The notes beneath the pieces were generated by a model that was not told the origin of the DNA, did no database searches, and saw only the letters and a list, made by a program, of their open reading frames with translations. The translations under genes were made by a program, and so were the position numbers. 5,659 nt of DNA from an uncultured Rickettsiales bacterium. GTDB taxonomy: Bacteria; Pseudomonadota; Alphaproteobacteria; UBA8366. The stretch is taken from contig CAJWTF010000188.1 of the NCBI GenBank assembly GCA_913046825.1, forward strand, positions 1-5,659, given 5' to 3'. Below are positions 1-5,659 of this stretch, piece after piece (positions within the stretch are counted from its first letter, which is position 1; each line of letters starts with the position of its first letter).

Positions 1-272
1 TACAGTCTACGGTCAAACCCACCTGTGGCAATATCTATCGCAAAGCAATAGCGCGCTTTTATAACAGCCGTGGCAAGACATGGCGACTATCGCGACACTA
101 TGTCGCAAAAACAATGGAATTGCCATGCCTTAGGAGATGATCGTGATTTTCCACGGCATTCTGCCTCAGCAATAATATGCGTGCCGTCATTCCGAAAATT
201 TTATAAGCTATATCTGTTATCGAGTGGACTCGACGAACATATGCGATACCTAGTGCGTTTGACCCGACTGTA
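1..272. repeat. Possible MITE-like element with TA-ended inverted repeats
   Basis: Left arm 1-18 (TACAGTC, TAC, GGTCAAAC) pairs with right arm 257-272 (GTTTGACC, C, GACTGTA): 8 and 7 bases match exactly, separated by an unpaired 3-versus-1 base bulge. Both outer ends are TA, the dinucleotide that Tc1/mariner/IS630 transposons duplicate on insertion, and TACAGT-type ends are known in that superfamily. The interior is A+T-rich and lacks a credible gene; the longest frame, 70-273, encodes 67 residues with no recognisable domain. Two shorter inverted pairs lie in nested order (36-42 with 242-248, 61-67 with 214-220), but 7-base matches are expected by chance here. Sequence left of position 1 is unavailable, so the outer boundary and any target duplication cannot be checked. 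It could be a chance inverted repeat. Confidence 0.33.
92..106. promoter_or_regulatory. Short perfect palindrome, GCGACA-CTA-TGTCGC
   Basis: Six bases on each side are exact reverse complements around a 3-base centre. A second GCGAC lies just upstream at 83-87, so alternative pairing is possible. The symmetry and 15-base size suit a dimeric repressor site or a small hairpin. It is about 260 bases from the tldD start and is not followed by a T-run on either strand in the terminator sense. No regulator can be named. Confidence 0.2.
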
Positions 273-365
273 GTAATGTCCGTTCAAGATATTATCCGGT
301 CAGTTTATTCACCTATTAAACGCACCGTTCGCTTTATTTGGGCAACATAGTATGGATAACTCGGC

Positions 366-1799
366 ATGACCGATCTGACGAAAACGGATGAGCTGTTCTT
401 CACGCGGGGCGACCTGGATCGCGGACGGATCGAGTCCCTGGCCGGAGAGGCACTTTCCGGTGCCGATGACGGTGAACTCTATCTTGAATACTGCCAATCT
501 GAGAGCATTTCTCTCGACGATGGCCGTATTCGCAGCGCCAGTTTCGACACGACGCAAGGTTTCGGATTGCGTGCGATCTCCGGCGAAGCGGCGGGTTACG
601 CGCATTCCTCCGAACTTTCCGAGGCCGCGATCAAGCGCGCCGGCGAAACAGTGCAGGCCGTACGTGCTGGACATGGCGGCACCCATGCGGACGCACCCAT
701 CGGCACAAATGCTAATCTGTACACCGAGACCAATCCCCTTGGTGAAGTCGCCTTCGAGGACAAGGTCGCGCTCCTCACTGAGATTGACGACTACCTGCGC
801 GCCAAAGATCCCCGTGTTGGCCAAGTCATGGCAAGCATCTCAGGTGAATGGCAGGCCATCCAAATTATTCGCCCTGACGGCTACCGTGCGGCAGATATAC
901 GCCCCCTGGTTCGCCTCAACGTCGCCGTCATCACCCAAGACGGCGAGCGTATGGAAAGTGGCAGTTTCGGCGCCGGCGGACGCACCGGGTACGGCGATCA
1001 TTTCGCACCGGAAACATGGCAAGAATATGCAGACGAGGCCTTGCGACAGGCATTGGTCAACCTGGAATCGGTGCCCGCGCCGGCCGGTGAGATGACGGTG
1101 GTGCTCGGGCCCGGATGGCCTGGCATTCTGTTACATGAAGCCATTGGGCATGGCCTTGAAGGCGACTTCAATCGCAAGAAGACATCCGCTTTCTCGGGCT
1201 TAATGGGCGAGCGCGTCGCCTCCCCGGGGGTGACCGTGATTGACGACGGCACCATCAACGACCGACGAGGATCCCTTTCCATCGACGACGAGGGGACACC
1301 TACGAAAAATACCACCCTGATTGAGGACGGTATTCTAGTCGGCTACATGCAAGACCGGATGAACGCCCGCCTGATGGGAATGGAAGCGACCGGCAACGGG
1401 CGCCGGCAGTCCTACGCCCACGCACCAATGCCCCGCATGACCAATACGATCATGTTGGCGGGCGACAAGGACCCGGAAGAAATCCTAGCTTCCGTCGACA
1501 ATGGCCTTTACGCGGTCAATTTCGGCGGCGGACAAGTCGATATCACGAATGGCAAATTCGTTTTCACCTGTACCGAGGCTTATATGATCGAAAACGGTCG
1601 AAAAGGCGCTCCGGTCAAGGGAGCTACTCTGATAGGAAACGGTCCGGATGCGTTGACGAAAGTATCGATGATCGGCAATGACATGATGTTGGACCCGGGT
1701 GTTGGCACCTGCGGCAAGGACGGACAAGGCGTGCCGGTCGGCGTTGGTCAACCTACGATGCGGCTGGATGGATTAACGGTTGGAGGCACAGCGGCCTGA
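366..1799 (+). CDS. tldD: Metalloprotease TldD
   Basis: This is the TldD subunit of the TldD/TldE (PmbA) zinc protease, a cytoplasmic heterodimer of the U62/TldD family that degrades unfolded peptides threaded into the complex; in enterobacteria it matures microcin B17 and acts on the antitoxin CcdA. The 477 residues match the usual length (E. coli about 481). The zinc motif HEAIGH occupies residues 257-262, with H257, E258 and H262 fitting the HExxxH pattern. The conserved C-terminal GTCGKDGQ holds C449, the expected third metal ligand. The N-terminal stretch with LFFTRG and DDGELYLEY also fits alphaproteobacterial TldD. ATG 366 suits the family N-terminus, although only a weak GGAT lies upstream. 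No tldE/pmbA is present in the window, which is common because the partner is often unlinked. The gene is convergent with gshA. Confidence 0.95.
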   Translation: MTDLTKTDELFFTRGDLDRGRIESLAGEALSGADDGELYLEYCQSESISLDDGRIRSASFDTTQGFGLRAISGEAAGYAHSSELSEAAIKRAGETVQAVRAGHGGTHADAPIGTNANLYTETNPLGEVAFEDKVALLTEIDDYLRAKDPRVGQVMASISGEWQAIQIIRPDGYRAADIRPLVRLNVAVITQDGERMESGSFGAGGRTGYGDHFAPETWQEYADEALRQALVNLESVPAPAGEMTVVLGPGWPGILLHEAIGHGLEGDFNRKKTSAFSGLMGERVASPGVTVIDDGTINDRRGSLSIDDEGTPTKNTTLIEDGILVGYMQDRMNARLMGMEATGNGRRQSYAHAPMPRMTNTIMLAGDKDPEEILASVDNGLYAVNFGGGQVDITNGKFVFTCTEAYMIENGRKGAPVKGATLIGNGPDALTKVSMIGNDMMLDPGVGTCGKDGQGVPVGVGQPTMRLDGLTVGGTAA

Positions 1800-2267
1800 T
1801 TTCGGGTGTCTGACAGAGATTACCGTGGGACAAACGAAACTCGCCATAGAGTTTCTAATGCTTACTGCCCTCGGTGGCTGCAACGACAAGGAACCCGAAA
1901 AGCAGATCGGCCCCGGCCTTGCACAACTCGTGTTCCAGCTTGCCAAATTGCGCCATGAGATTTTCGACGGGTGCCATTCGTATGTCCACAGCCGGCGCTA
2001 TTCCGAATCTATCGGTACAGGCGTCACGCTTCAGGCTGGAAAAGTCTGCGTCGAGTTGGGCAACCTGCCTGAGCACTCGTGTGAGTTATCTTATCAATGG
2101 CGGGGAAAGTTTGGTTCAACCTAACCATCACGTTGCGACACGCCTGGAAAGCGATATGATCACCATCGGGAATCGGGCCAAGGACGACGCAGGAAATGGC
2201 GTCTTAGTGCCAAAGACACTCTATGTCGCAGAAAATAAAATCGACGTCCAATAACGCCGTCTTCCAA
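1800..2267. other. 468-base stretch with no assignable gene
   Basis: This lies between the converging ends of tldD and gshA. Three overlapping frames are open: plus 1825-2124 (GTG start, about 99 residues, GC-leaning third positions, but unusually rich in Cys and His); plus 1874-2254 (126 residues, Ser- and Arg-rich, shadow-like); and minus 1855-2076 (73 residues from GTG, the most protein-like composition, ending GFLVVAATEGSKH). None has a good ribosome binding site and I recognise no family in any. A weak hairpin, GTCTT/AAGAC, sits at 2201-2217 without a T-run. The stretch may be a decayed gene, an orphan small gene or plain intergenic DNA. No tRNA or known small RNA signature was seen. Confidence 0.5.
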
Positions 2268-3635
2268 TCAGTAGGACATTTCGCCGTAGACTTTATCGAT
2301 ATCACAGGCCCAACGGCCCTCATAAGCCTCGAGTAGTTCTTGCGCCCTGGTTTTCCCACTCTCGGCGATCTCGCGCAATTCAGCGAGAAAGATGGTCTCA
2401 TCCTCACCGATGCCGTTCTCACGTGCCCGGTTTTTTAGCCCCGTCTCCGCAATCGCGATCATCTCACGTGCGATATCGAGTACCGTGCCATTGCGGAAAG
2501 ATGTGTCGAGCGCTGTTTTTGGCGTCTCCGCGCGTAAATATTCACGTTCCTCGTTGGTCCAGTCCCGGCACAGGTCCCAAGCAGCATCGAGGGCGGTTTG
2601 ATCGTAAATCAACCCGACCCAAAGCGCCGGCAAGGCGCAAAGACTGCGCCAGGGGCCACCGTCGGCGCCGCGCATTTCGATGAACCGCTTCAAGCGGACT
2701 TCCGGGAACGGCAGCGTTAGCTGATCCTCCCAATCGCCCATCATCGGAGTGATGTGTTCTACCGGCGAGAGTTTACGCGCCATAAAATCGCGGAACGACT
2801 TGCCGCTGACGTCAATATACTCGCCGTCGCGGTAGACGAAATACATCGGCACATCGAGGACGTAATCCGCATGCGCCTCGAAGCCAAAGCCTTCGTCAAA
2901 GACGAAAGGCAGCATGCCGGTTCGATCCGGATCGGTATCCGTCCATATAAAGCTGCGAAAACTTTGATATCCGCAGGGCTTGCCCTCGACGAAAGGCGAA
3001 TTCGCGAACAGCGCTGTGGCAATCGGCTGTAATGCCAAGCTGACGCGCATTTTCTTGACCATGTCGGCTTCCGAATCAAAATCCAGATTGACCTGCACGG
3101 TGCAGCTACGCAACATCATGTCGAGCCCAAGCTTACCCTTTTTCGGCATATACTCGCGCATGATCTTATAGCGGCCCTTCGGCATCCAACCGACATCCTC
3201 ACGACGCGATTTCGGATCGAAGCCGAGGCCCAGCATACCAGCGCCTATTTCTTCGCAAACCGCCTTCACCTCGGCAAGGTGGGTATGAACCTCAGCGCAG
3301 GTCTGATGAATGTTCTCCAGCATCGCGCCAGACAGTTCGAACTGCCCGCCCGGCTCCAGGGATACAGAAGCGCCGTCCCGTTTACGGAGGGCAATGACAT
3401 TGCCACCCTCGAACACCGGCTCCCAGCCGAAGCGGGTTAACCCATCCAGCAACACCTGAATTCCGGGAGTGCCGGCATAAGGCAAACGCTTAAAATCCGC
3501 GCGGTTATAGGCAAACTTCTCGTGTTCCGTGCCAATTCGCCATTGCTCACGCGGTTTGCAACCACTCTCAAGATACTCGACAAGTTGTGGCCTGCCGGTA
3601 ATTGGTTCACCACCGGATATAGAGGATGCGGCCAT
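2268..3635 (-). CDS. gshA: Glutamate-cysteine ligase, plant/alphaproteobacterial type
   Basis: The enzyme joins L-glutamate and L-cysteine using ATP to give gamma-glutamylcysteine, the first and usually rate-limiting step of glutathione synthesis in the cytoplasm. At 455 residues it has the normal length for the GCS2 family shared by plants and alphaproteobacteria, unlike the enteric enzyme. Visible signatures are IGTEHEKF at residues 34-41, LEPGGQFELSG at 93-103 (substrate-pocket region), MPKGRYKIMREYMP at 151-164, RSCTVQVNLDF at 176-186, and a later RFIEMRGADGGPW block. The ATG at 3633-3635 gives the expected N-terminus; an AAGAGAAA stretch about 10 bases upstream is a modest ribosome binding site. 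It lies 49 bases downstream of rsmE on the same strand, so it is probably translated from a shared transcript. gshB is not in the window. Confidence 0.96.
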   Translation of the reverse strand: MAASSISGGEPITGRPQLVEYLESGCKPREQWRIGTEHEKFAYNRADFKRLPYAGTPGIQVLLDGLTRFGWEPVFEGGNVIALRKRDGASVSLEPGGQFELSGAMLENIHQTCAEVHTHLAEVKAVCEEIGAGMLGLGFDPKSRREDVGWMPKGRYKIMREYMPKKGKLGLDMMLRSCTVQVNLDFDSEADMVKKMRVSLALQPIATALFANSPFVEGKPCGYQSFRSFIWTDTDPDRTGMLPFVFDEGFGFEAHADYVLDVPMYFVYRDGEYIDVSGKSFRDFMARKLSPVEHITPMMGDWEDQLTLPFPEVRLKRFIEMRGADGGPWRSLCALPALWVGLIYDQTALDAAWDLCRDWTNEEREYLRAETPKTALDTSFRNGTVLDIAREMIAIAETGLKNRARENGIGEDETIFLAELREIAESGKTRAQELLEAYEGRWACDIDKVYGEMSY

Positions 3636-3684
3636 GGAATTTCGTTTCTCTTTTCATGCGACGTAACCAAATACACATGTGATC

Positions 3685-4446
3685 TCATACTGGCGAACGC
3701 TTCCGCCAATCACCCAACGCCGCCTGCCAGCACGCCACCGCCGAGAGGGCGGCAGTCTCCGCGCGCAGGATACGGGGTCCAAGACTCACAAACCTTATAA
3801 AGGAGAGTTTAGCAAAGCCGTCAAGTTCCGTCTGAGAGAACCCACCTTCGGGACCGCACAAAAAGGCATAGGATATGCCCTCCGCCTCGGGCTCATGAAG
3901 CAACTCATTCAAGGGCATCGCTTCGCCCCTTTCCGCGCAAACGAGCAGTTGGCGATCGCTCTTAAAATTCTCCAATGCGACGGCGAGCGGACACGGTTCG
4001 GTGAACTCCGGCAGGGTCAGCCGCTCGCATTGCTCCGCCGCCTCGATCACATTGGCGCGATGGCGTTTAAGGTTAAGGCGTTTCACTTCGGTGCGCTCGG
4101 TGTAGATGGGCGAAAGTCGGGATACGCCGAGTTCCACTACTTTTTGGACGAGAAAATCAAGCCGAGCGCGTTTGATCGGCGCAAACAACAGCCAAAGATC
4201 GGGCTCAGCCACCTGATCGCGCAGGTGCTCTTCCACCCACAATGAGCCCGCACCGCGCCCTATAGTATCGATGCGGGACATCCACTCTCCGTCGCGCCCG
4301 TTGAACAGCGCCACCCGAGTGCCCGTGGGTAGCCGCAGAACGTGTTTCAAATAATGCGCTTGCGCGGCAGTCAACCCGACCGGTCGACCCTCGCCCAAAT
4401 CATGTTCCACATATAAACGCGCACTGGCGTCGCGGCCGGTCGTCAT
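3685..4446 (-). CDS. rsmE: 16S rRNA (uracil-1498-N3)-methyltransferase RsmE
   Basis: RsmE uses S-adenosylmethionine to methylate N3 of U1498 in 16S rRNA, near the decoding centre of the assembled 30S subunit. The 253 residues fit the family (E. coli 243). The N-terminal 75 or so residues form the PUA-like RNA-binding part, including the family-typical AHYLKHVLRL at 30-39 and FNGRDGEW at 48-55. The SPOUT methyltransferase part follows, with the trefoil-knot cofactor motifs GPEGGF at 198-203 and SLGPRILRAETA at 221-232. The start ATG (4444-4446) has only a weak GGA upstream. It is the first gene of a two-gene minus-strand unit with gshA and is divergent from ubiA. Linkage of rsmE to a glutathione gene is also known in E. 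coli, where rsmE neighbours gshB. Confidence 0.96.
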   Translation of the reverse strand: MTTGRDASARLYVEHDLGEGRPVGLTAAQAHYLKHVLRLPTGTRVALFNGRDGEWMSRIDTIGRGAGSLWVEEHLRDQVAEPDLWLLFAPIKRARLDFLVQKVVELGVSRLSPIYTERTEVKRLNLKRHRANVIEAAEQCERLTLPEFTEPCPLAVALENFKSDRQLLVCAERGEAMPLNELLHEPEAEGISYAFLCGPEGGFSQTELDGFAKLSFIRFVSLGPRILRAETAALSAVACWQAALGDWRKRSPV

Positions 4447-4492
4447 GCGTCCATCGCTTGTCGGTCCTTCTTCTATCCTGCAAGATTACCTT

Positions 4493-5428
4493 ATGTCTAA
4501 ATGGACGAAAACCGACCCACAGACGGACGCCAGCGATATCGCGGCAGAAAGTTGGCTGTTTCGTCTCACCCCGAACGCCTTCCGCCCCTATCTGAACTTG
4601 GCGCGTGTAGATAGACCCATCGGCACCTGGTTGCTACTGCTCCCGTGTTGGTGGGGATTGGCTTTGGCCAGCCGCGGGGACTTCGTTCAATCGCTTTATT
4701 TCGGCGCCTTGTTCACCGTCGGCGCTTTCGTGATGCGGGGTGCCGGATGCGTCTGGAACGATATCCTTGACCGCAACTATGACGCCCAGGTCGCGCGCAC
4801 CGCACAGCGCCCCATCGCGAGTGGGGACGTAAGCGTTCGCGACGCGACGCTATTTATGGCAGGCCTGGCGGGCGTGGGACTGCTGGTTCTGCTGCAGTTC
4901 AACGGCTTCACGATAGCGATTGCCGTCGCCGCACTCGGCCTCGTCGCCCTCTATCCGTTAATGAAGCGATTCACCTATTGGCCGCAAGCTTGGCTCGGCC
5001 TGACCTTCAATTGGGGTTCGCTGGTCGGTTGGGCAGCCGTCAATGGATCGCTTGACGCGCCAGTATATTACCTTTACGCCGCCGGATTTTTCTGGACCCT
5101 CGGCTACGACACTATTTATGCCCATCAGGATAAGGAAGATGACGCGCTGGTCGGTGTACGCTCGACGGCGCTCCTATTTGGCGATGAAACACGCGTTTGG
5201 CTTGCCGGATTCTATCTCGCCGCTCTCACGATGTTTATCGCCGCCGGATTTCGCGCTGAGTTGAATTACGTATATTACATCGGTGTCGGCTTTGGCGCGT
5301 TGCACTTTGTATGGCAAATCTTCCGGCTCGACGCGGACGACCCGCAAGATTGCCTTGCCAAGTTCAAATCGAACAAATGGATTGGCATACTGATAACGGC
5401 CACCATTGTCGCCGGACAATCTTGGTAG
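4493..5428 (+). CDS. ubiA: 4-hydroxybenzoate polyprenyltransferase UbiA
   Basis: UbiA is an inner-membrane prenyltransferase that attaches the polyprenyl tail to 4-hydroxybenzoate, the membrane-committing step of ubiquinone synthesis. From ATG 4493 it has 311 residues. The first Mg-diphosphate motif, NDILDRNYD, is encoded at about 4757-4783 and is followed by TAQRPIASG. The second, DTIYAHQDKEDD, lies at about 5108-5143. About eight hydrophobic helices surround them, beginning with a WLLLLPCWW segment. An earlier in-frame ATG at 4445 would add 16 residues but overlaps the rsmE start on the other strand and has no ribosome binding site. The 4493 start leaves about 20 residues before the conserved SWLFRL region, typical of alphaproteobacterial UbiA, so I prefer it, although its own binding site is also weak. 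The next gene begins 25 bases downstream. Confidence 0.94.
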   Translation: MSKWTKTDPQTDASDIAAESWLFRLTPNAFRPYLNLARVDRPIGTWLLLLPCWWGLALASRGDFVQSLYFGALFTVGAFVMRGAGCVWNDILDRNYDAQVARTAQRPIASGDVSVRDATLFMAGLAGVGLLVLLQFNGFTIAIAVAALGLVALYPLMKRFTYWPQAWLGLTFNWGSLVGWAAVNGSLDAPVYYLYAAGFFWTLGYDTIYAHQDKEDDALVGVRSTALLFGDETRVWLAGFYLAALTMFIAAGFRAELNYVYYIGVGFGALHFVWQIFRLDADDPQDCLAKFKSNKWIGILITATIVAGQSW

Positions 5429-5445
5429 ACAGCTCACCCAAAAGG

Positions 5446-5450
5446 GAAGC
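5446..5450 (+). promoter_or_regulatory. Ribosome binding site of the partial downstream gene
   Basis: The purine-rich AAAGGGAAG (5441-5449) ends a few bases before ATG 5454 and is the clearest Shine-Dalgarno sequence in the window. It supports that start codon and translation of this gene from the ubiA transcript. Confidence 0.55.
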
Positions 5451-5453
5451 GTA

Positions 5454-5659
5454 ATGACCGAACAAGCGCAAAAGGGCTATCGTCCTTCTATCCGCGATAT
5501 CCGACTTTTTTCCGGCCTCGCCATTGGCGTCTTCATTACCTCTCATCTGATCAATCATGCGCTTGGCCTGCTGTCCATCGAAGCAATGGAAGCATACCGC
5601 AGGATCCACTCGGCAATCTGGCAGAGCCCCCCGGGGATCTTGGTTTTATATGGTTCCTT
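5454..5659 (+). CDS. Partial membrane anchor, probably of a CyaC-like adenylate cyclase
   Basis: Only the first 68 codons are present and the frame is open to the window edge. After a polar N-terminus comes IRDIRLFSGLAIGVFITSHL, the start of a membrane helix, then INHALGLLSIEAMEAYRR and a second hydrophobic segment beginning PPGILVLYG. H31 and H35 lie in or near the first helix and are candidate heme ligands. From memory, this pattern (xRLxSGL...HLxNHALGLxSxEAMEA) is typical of the N-terminus of alphaproteobacterial class III adenylate/guanylate cyclases whose six-helix anchor resembles the heme-b anchor of succinate:quinone reductase, as in Sinorhizobium CyaC. The catalytic domain lies outside the window, so the cyclase call is inference. 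A stand-alone or differently fused anchor is possible. It follows ubiA by 25 bases. Confidence 0.6.
   Translation, partial: MTEQAQKGYRPSIRDIRLFSGLAIGVFITSHLINHALGLLSIEAMEAYRRIHSAIWQSPPGILVLYGS

Noticed and set aside
70..273. 67-residue plus-strand open frame
   Set aside because: It has no ribosome binding site or recognisable domain, its composition is unlike a protein, and it ends inside the right inverted arm. It is probably a chance frame.
259..295. Promoter with -35 TTGACC at 259-264 reading toward tldD
   Set aside because: The right spacing lands on GTTCAA, a poor -10. The nearby TATTAT at 290-295 is too far away at 25 bases.
352..369. Five-codon upstream frame (MDNSA) whose TGA overlaps the tldD ATG
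   Set aside because: The ATGA overlap could mean translational coupling, but so short a frame without a clear binding site is most likely chance.
309..824. 171-residue minus-strand frame across the tldD start
   Set aside because: It is a shadow of tldD, whose frame carries clear family motifs.
2112..2126. GGTTCAACC resembling a tRNA T-arm
   Set aside because: No acceptor stem, anticodon arm or D-arm can be built around it.
2232..2261. Intrinsic terminator after gshA on the minus strand
   Set aside because: The only stem is 4 base pairs (GACG/CGTC) with a long loop. The following T-rich run is suggestive, but the hairpin is too weak to call.
3679..4245. 188-residue plus-strand frame opposite rsmE
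   Set aside because: It is a shadow frame; the minus strand encodes unambiguous RsmE motifs.
4445..4492. 16-residue N-terminal extension of UbiA
   Set aside because: It is in frame but overlaps the rsmE start, lacks a binding site and adds residues not usual in the family. Kept only as an alternative start.

Overview
The window looks like ordinary chromosomal housekeeping DNA from an alphaproteobacterium, probably of a Rhodospirillales- or rhizobia-like lineage. The basis is protein style: a plant-type glutamate-cysteine ligase instead of the enteric type, a UbiA with the alphaproteobacterial N-terminus, and a final partial gene that resembles the membrane anchor of alphaproteobacterial CyaC-like cyclases. 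This placement is inference from remembered family features; no search was run.

Layout from left to right. Positions 1-365 hold no convincing gene and are visibly richer in A+T than the rest. They contain a pair of inverted arms (1-18 and 257-272) that both end in TA, which may be the ends of a small non-autonomous Tc1/mariner/IS630-like element. Next is tldD on the plus strand (366-1799). A 468-base stretch (1800-2267) follows with several overlapping short frames and no recognisable product. The minus strand then carries rsmE (3685-4446) followed by gshA (2268-3635), 49 bases apart and probably cotranscribed. Divergent from rsmE on the plus strand is ubiA (about 4493-5428). After 25 bases comes a gene with a good ribosome binding site that runs off the window (5454 to beyond 5659).

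Functions. TldD is the metal-dependent half of the TldD/TldE protease. RsmE methylates 16S rRNA and GshA makes gamma-glutamylcysteine, the first step of glutathione synthesis. UbiA prenylates 4-hydroxybenzoate for ubiquinone. The partial downstream gene looks like a heme-type membrane anchor related to succinate:quinone reductase anchors, as in CyaC-type adenylate cyclases. If so, a quinone-biosynthesis gene and a candidate quinone-redox sensor sit in one transcription unit.

No rRNA, tRNA, CRISPR array, complete insertion sequence or convincing intrinsic terminator was seen. The points most worth a second look are the inverted arms at 1-272, the unassigned 1800-2267 stretch, and the ubiA/cyclase-anchor pairing.
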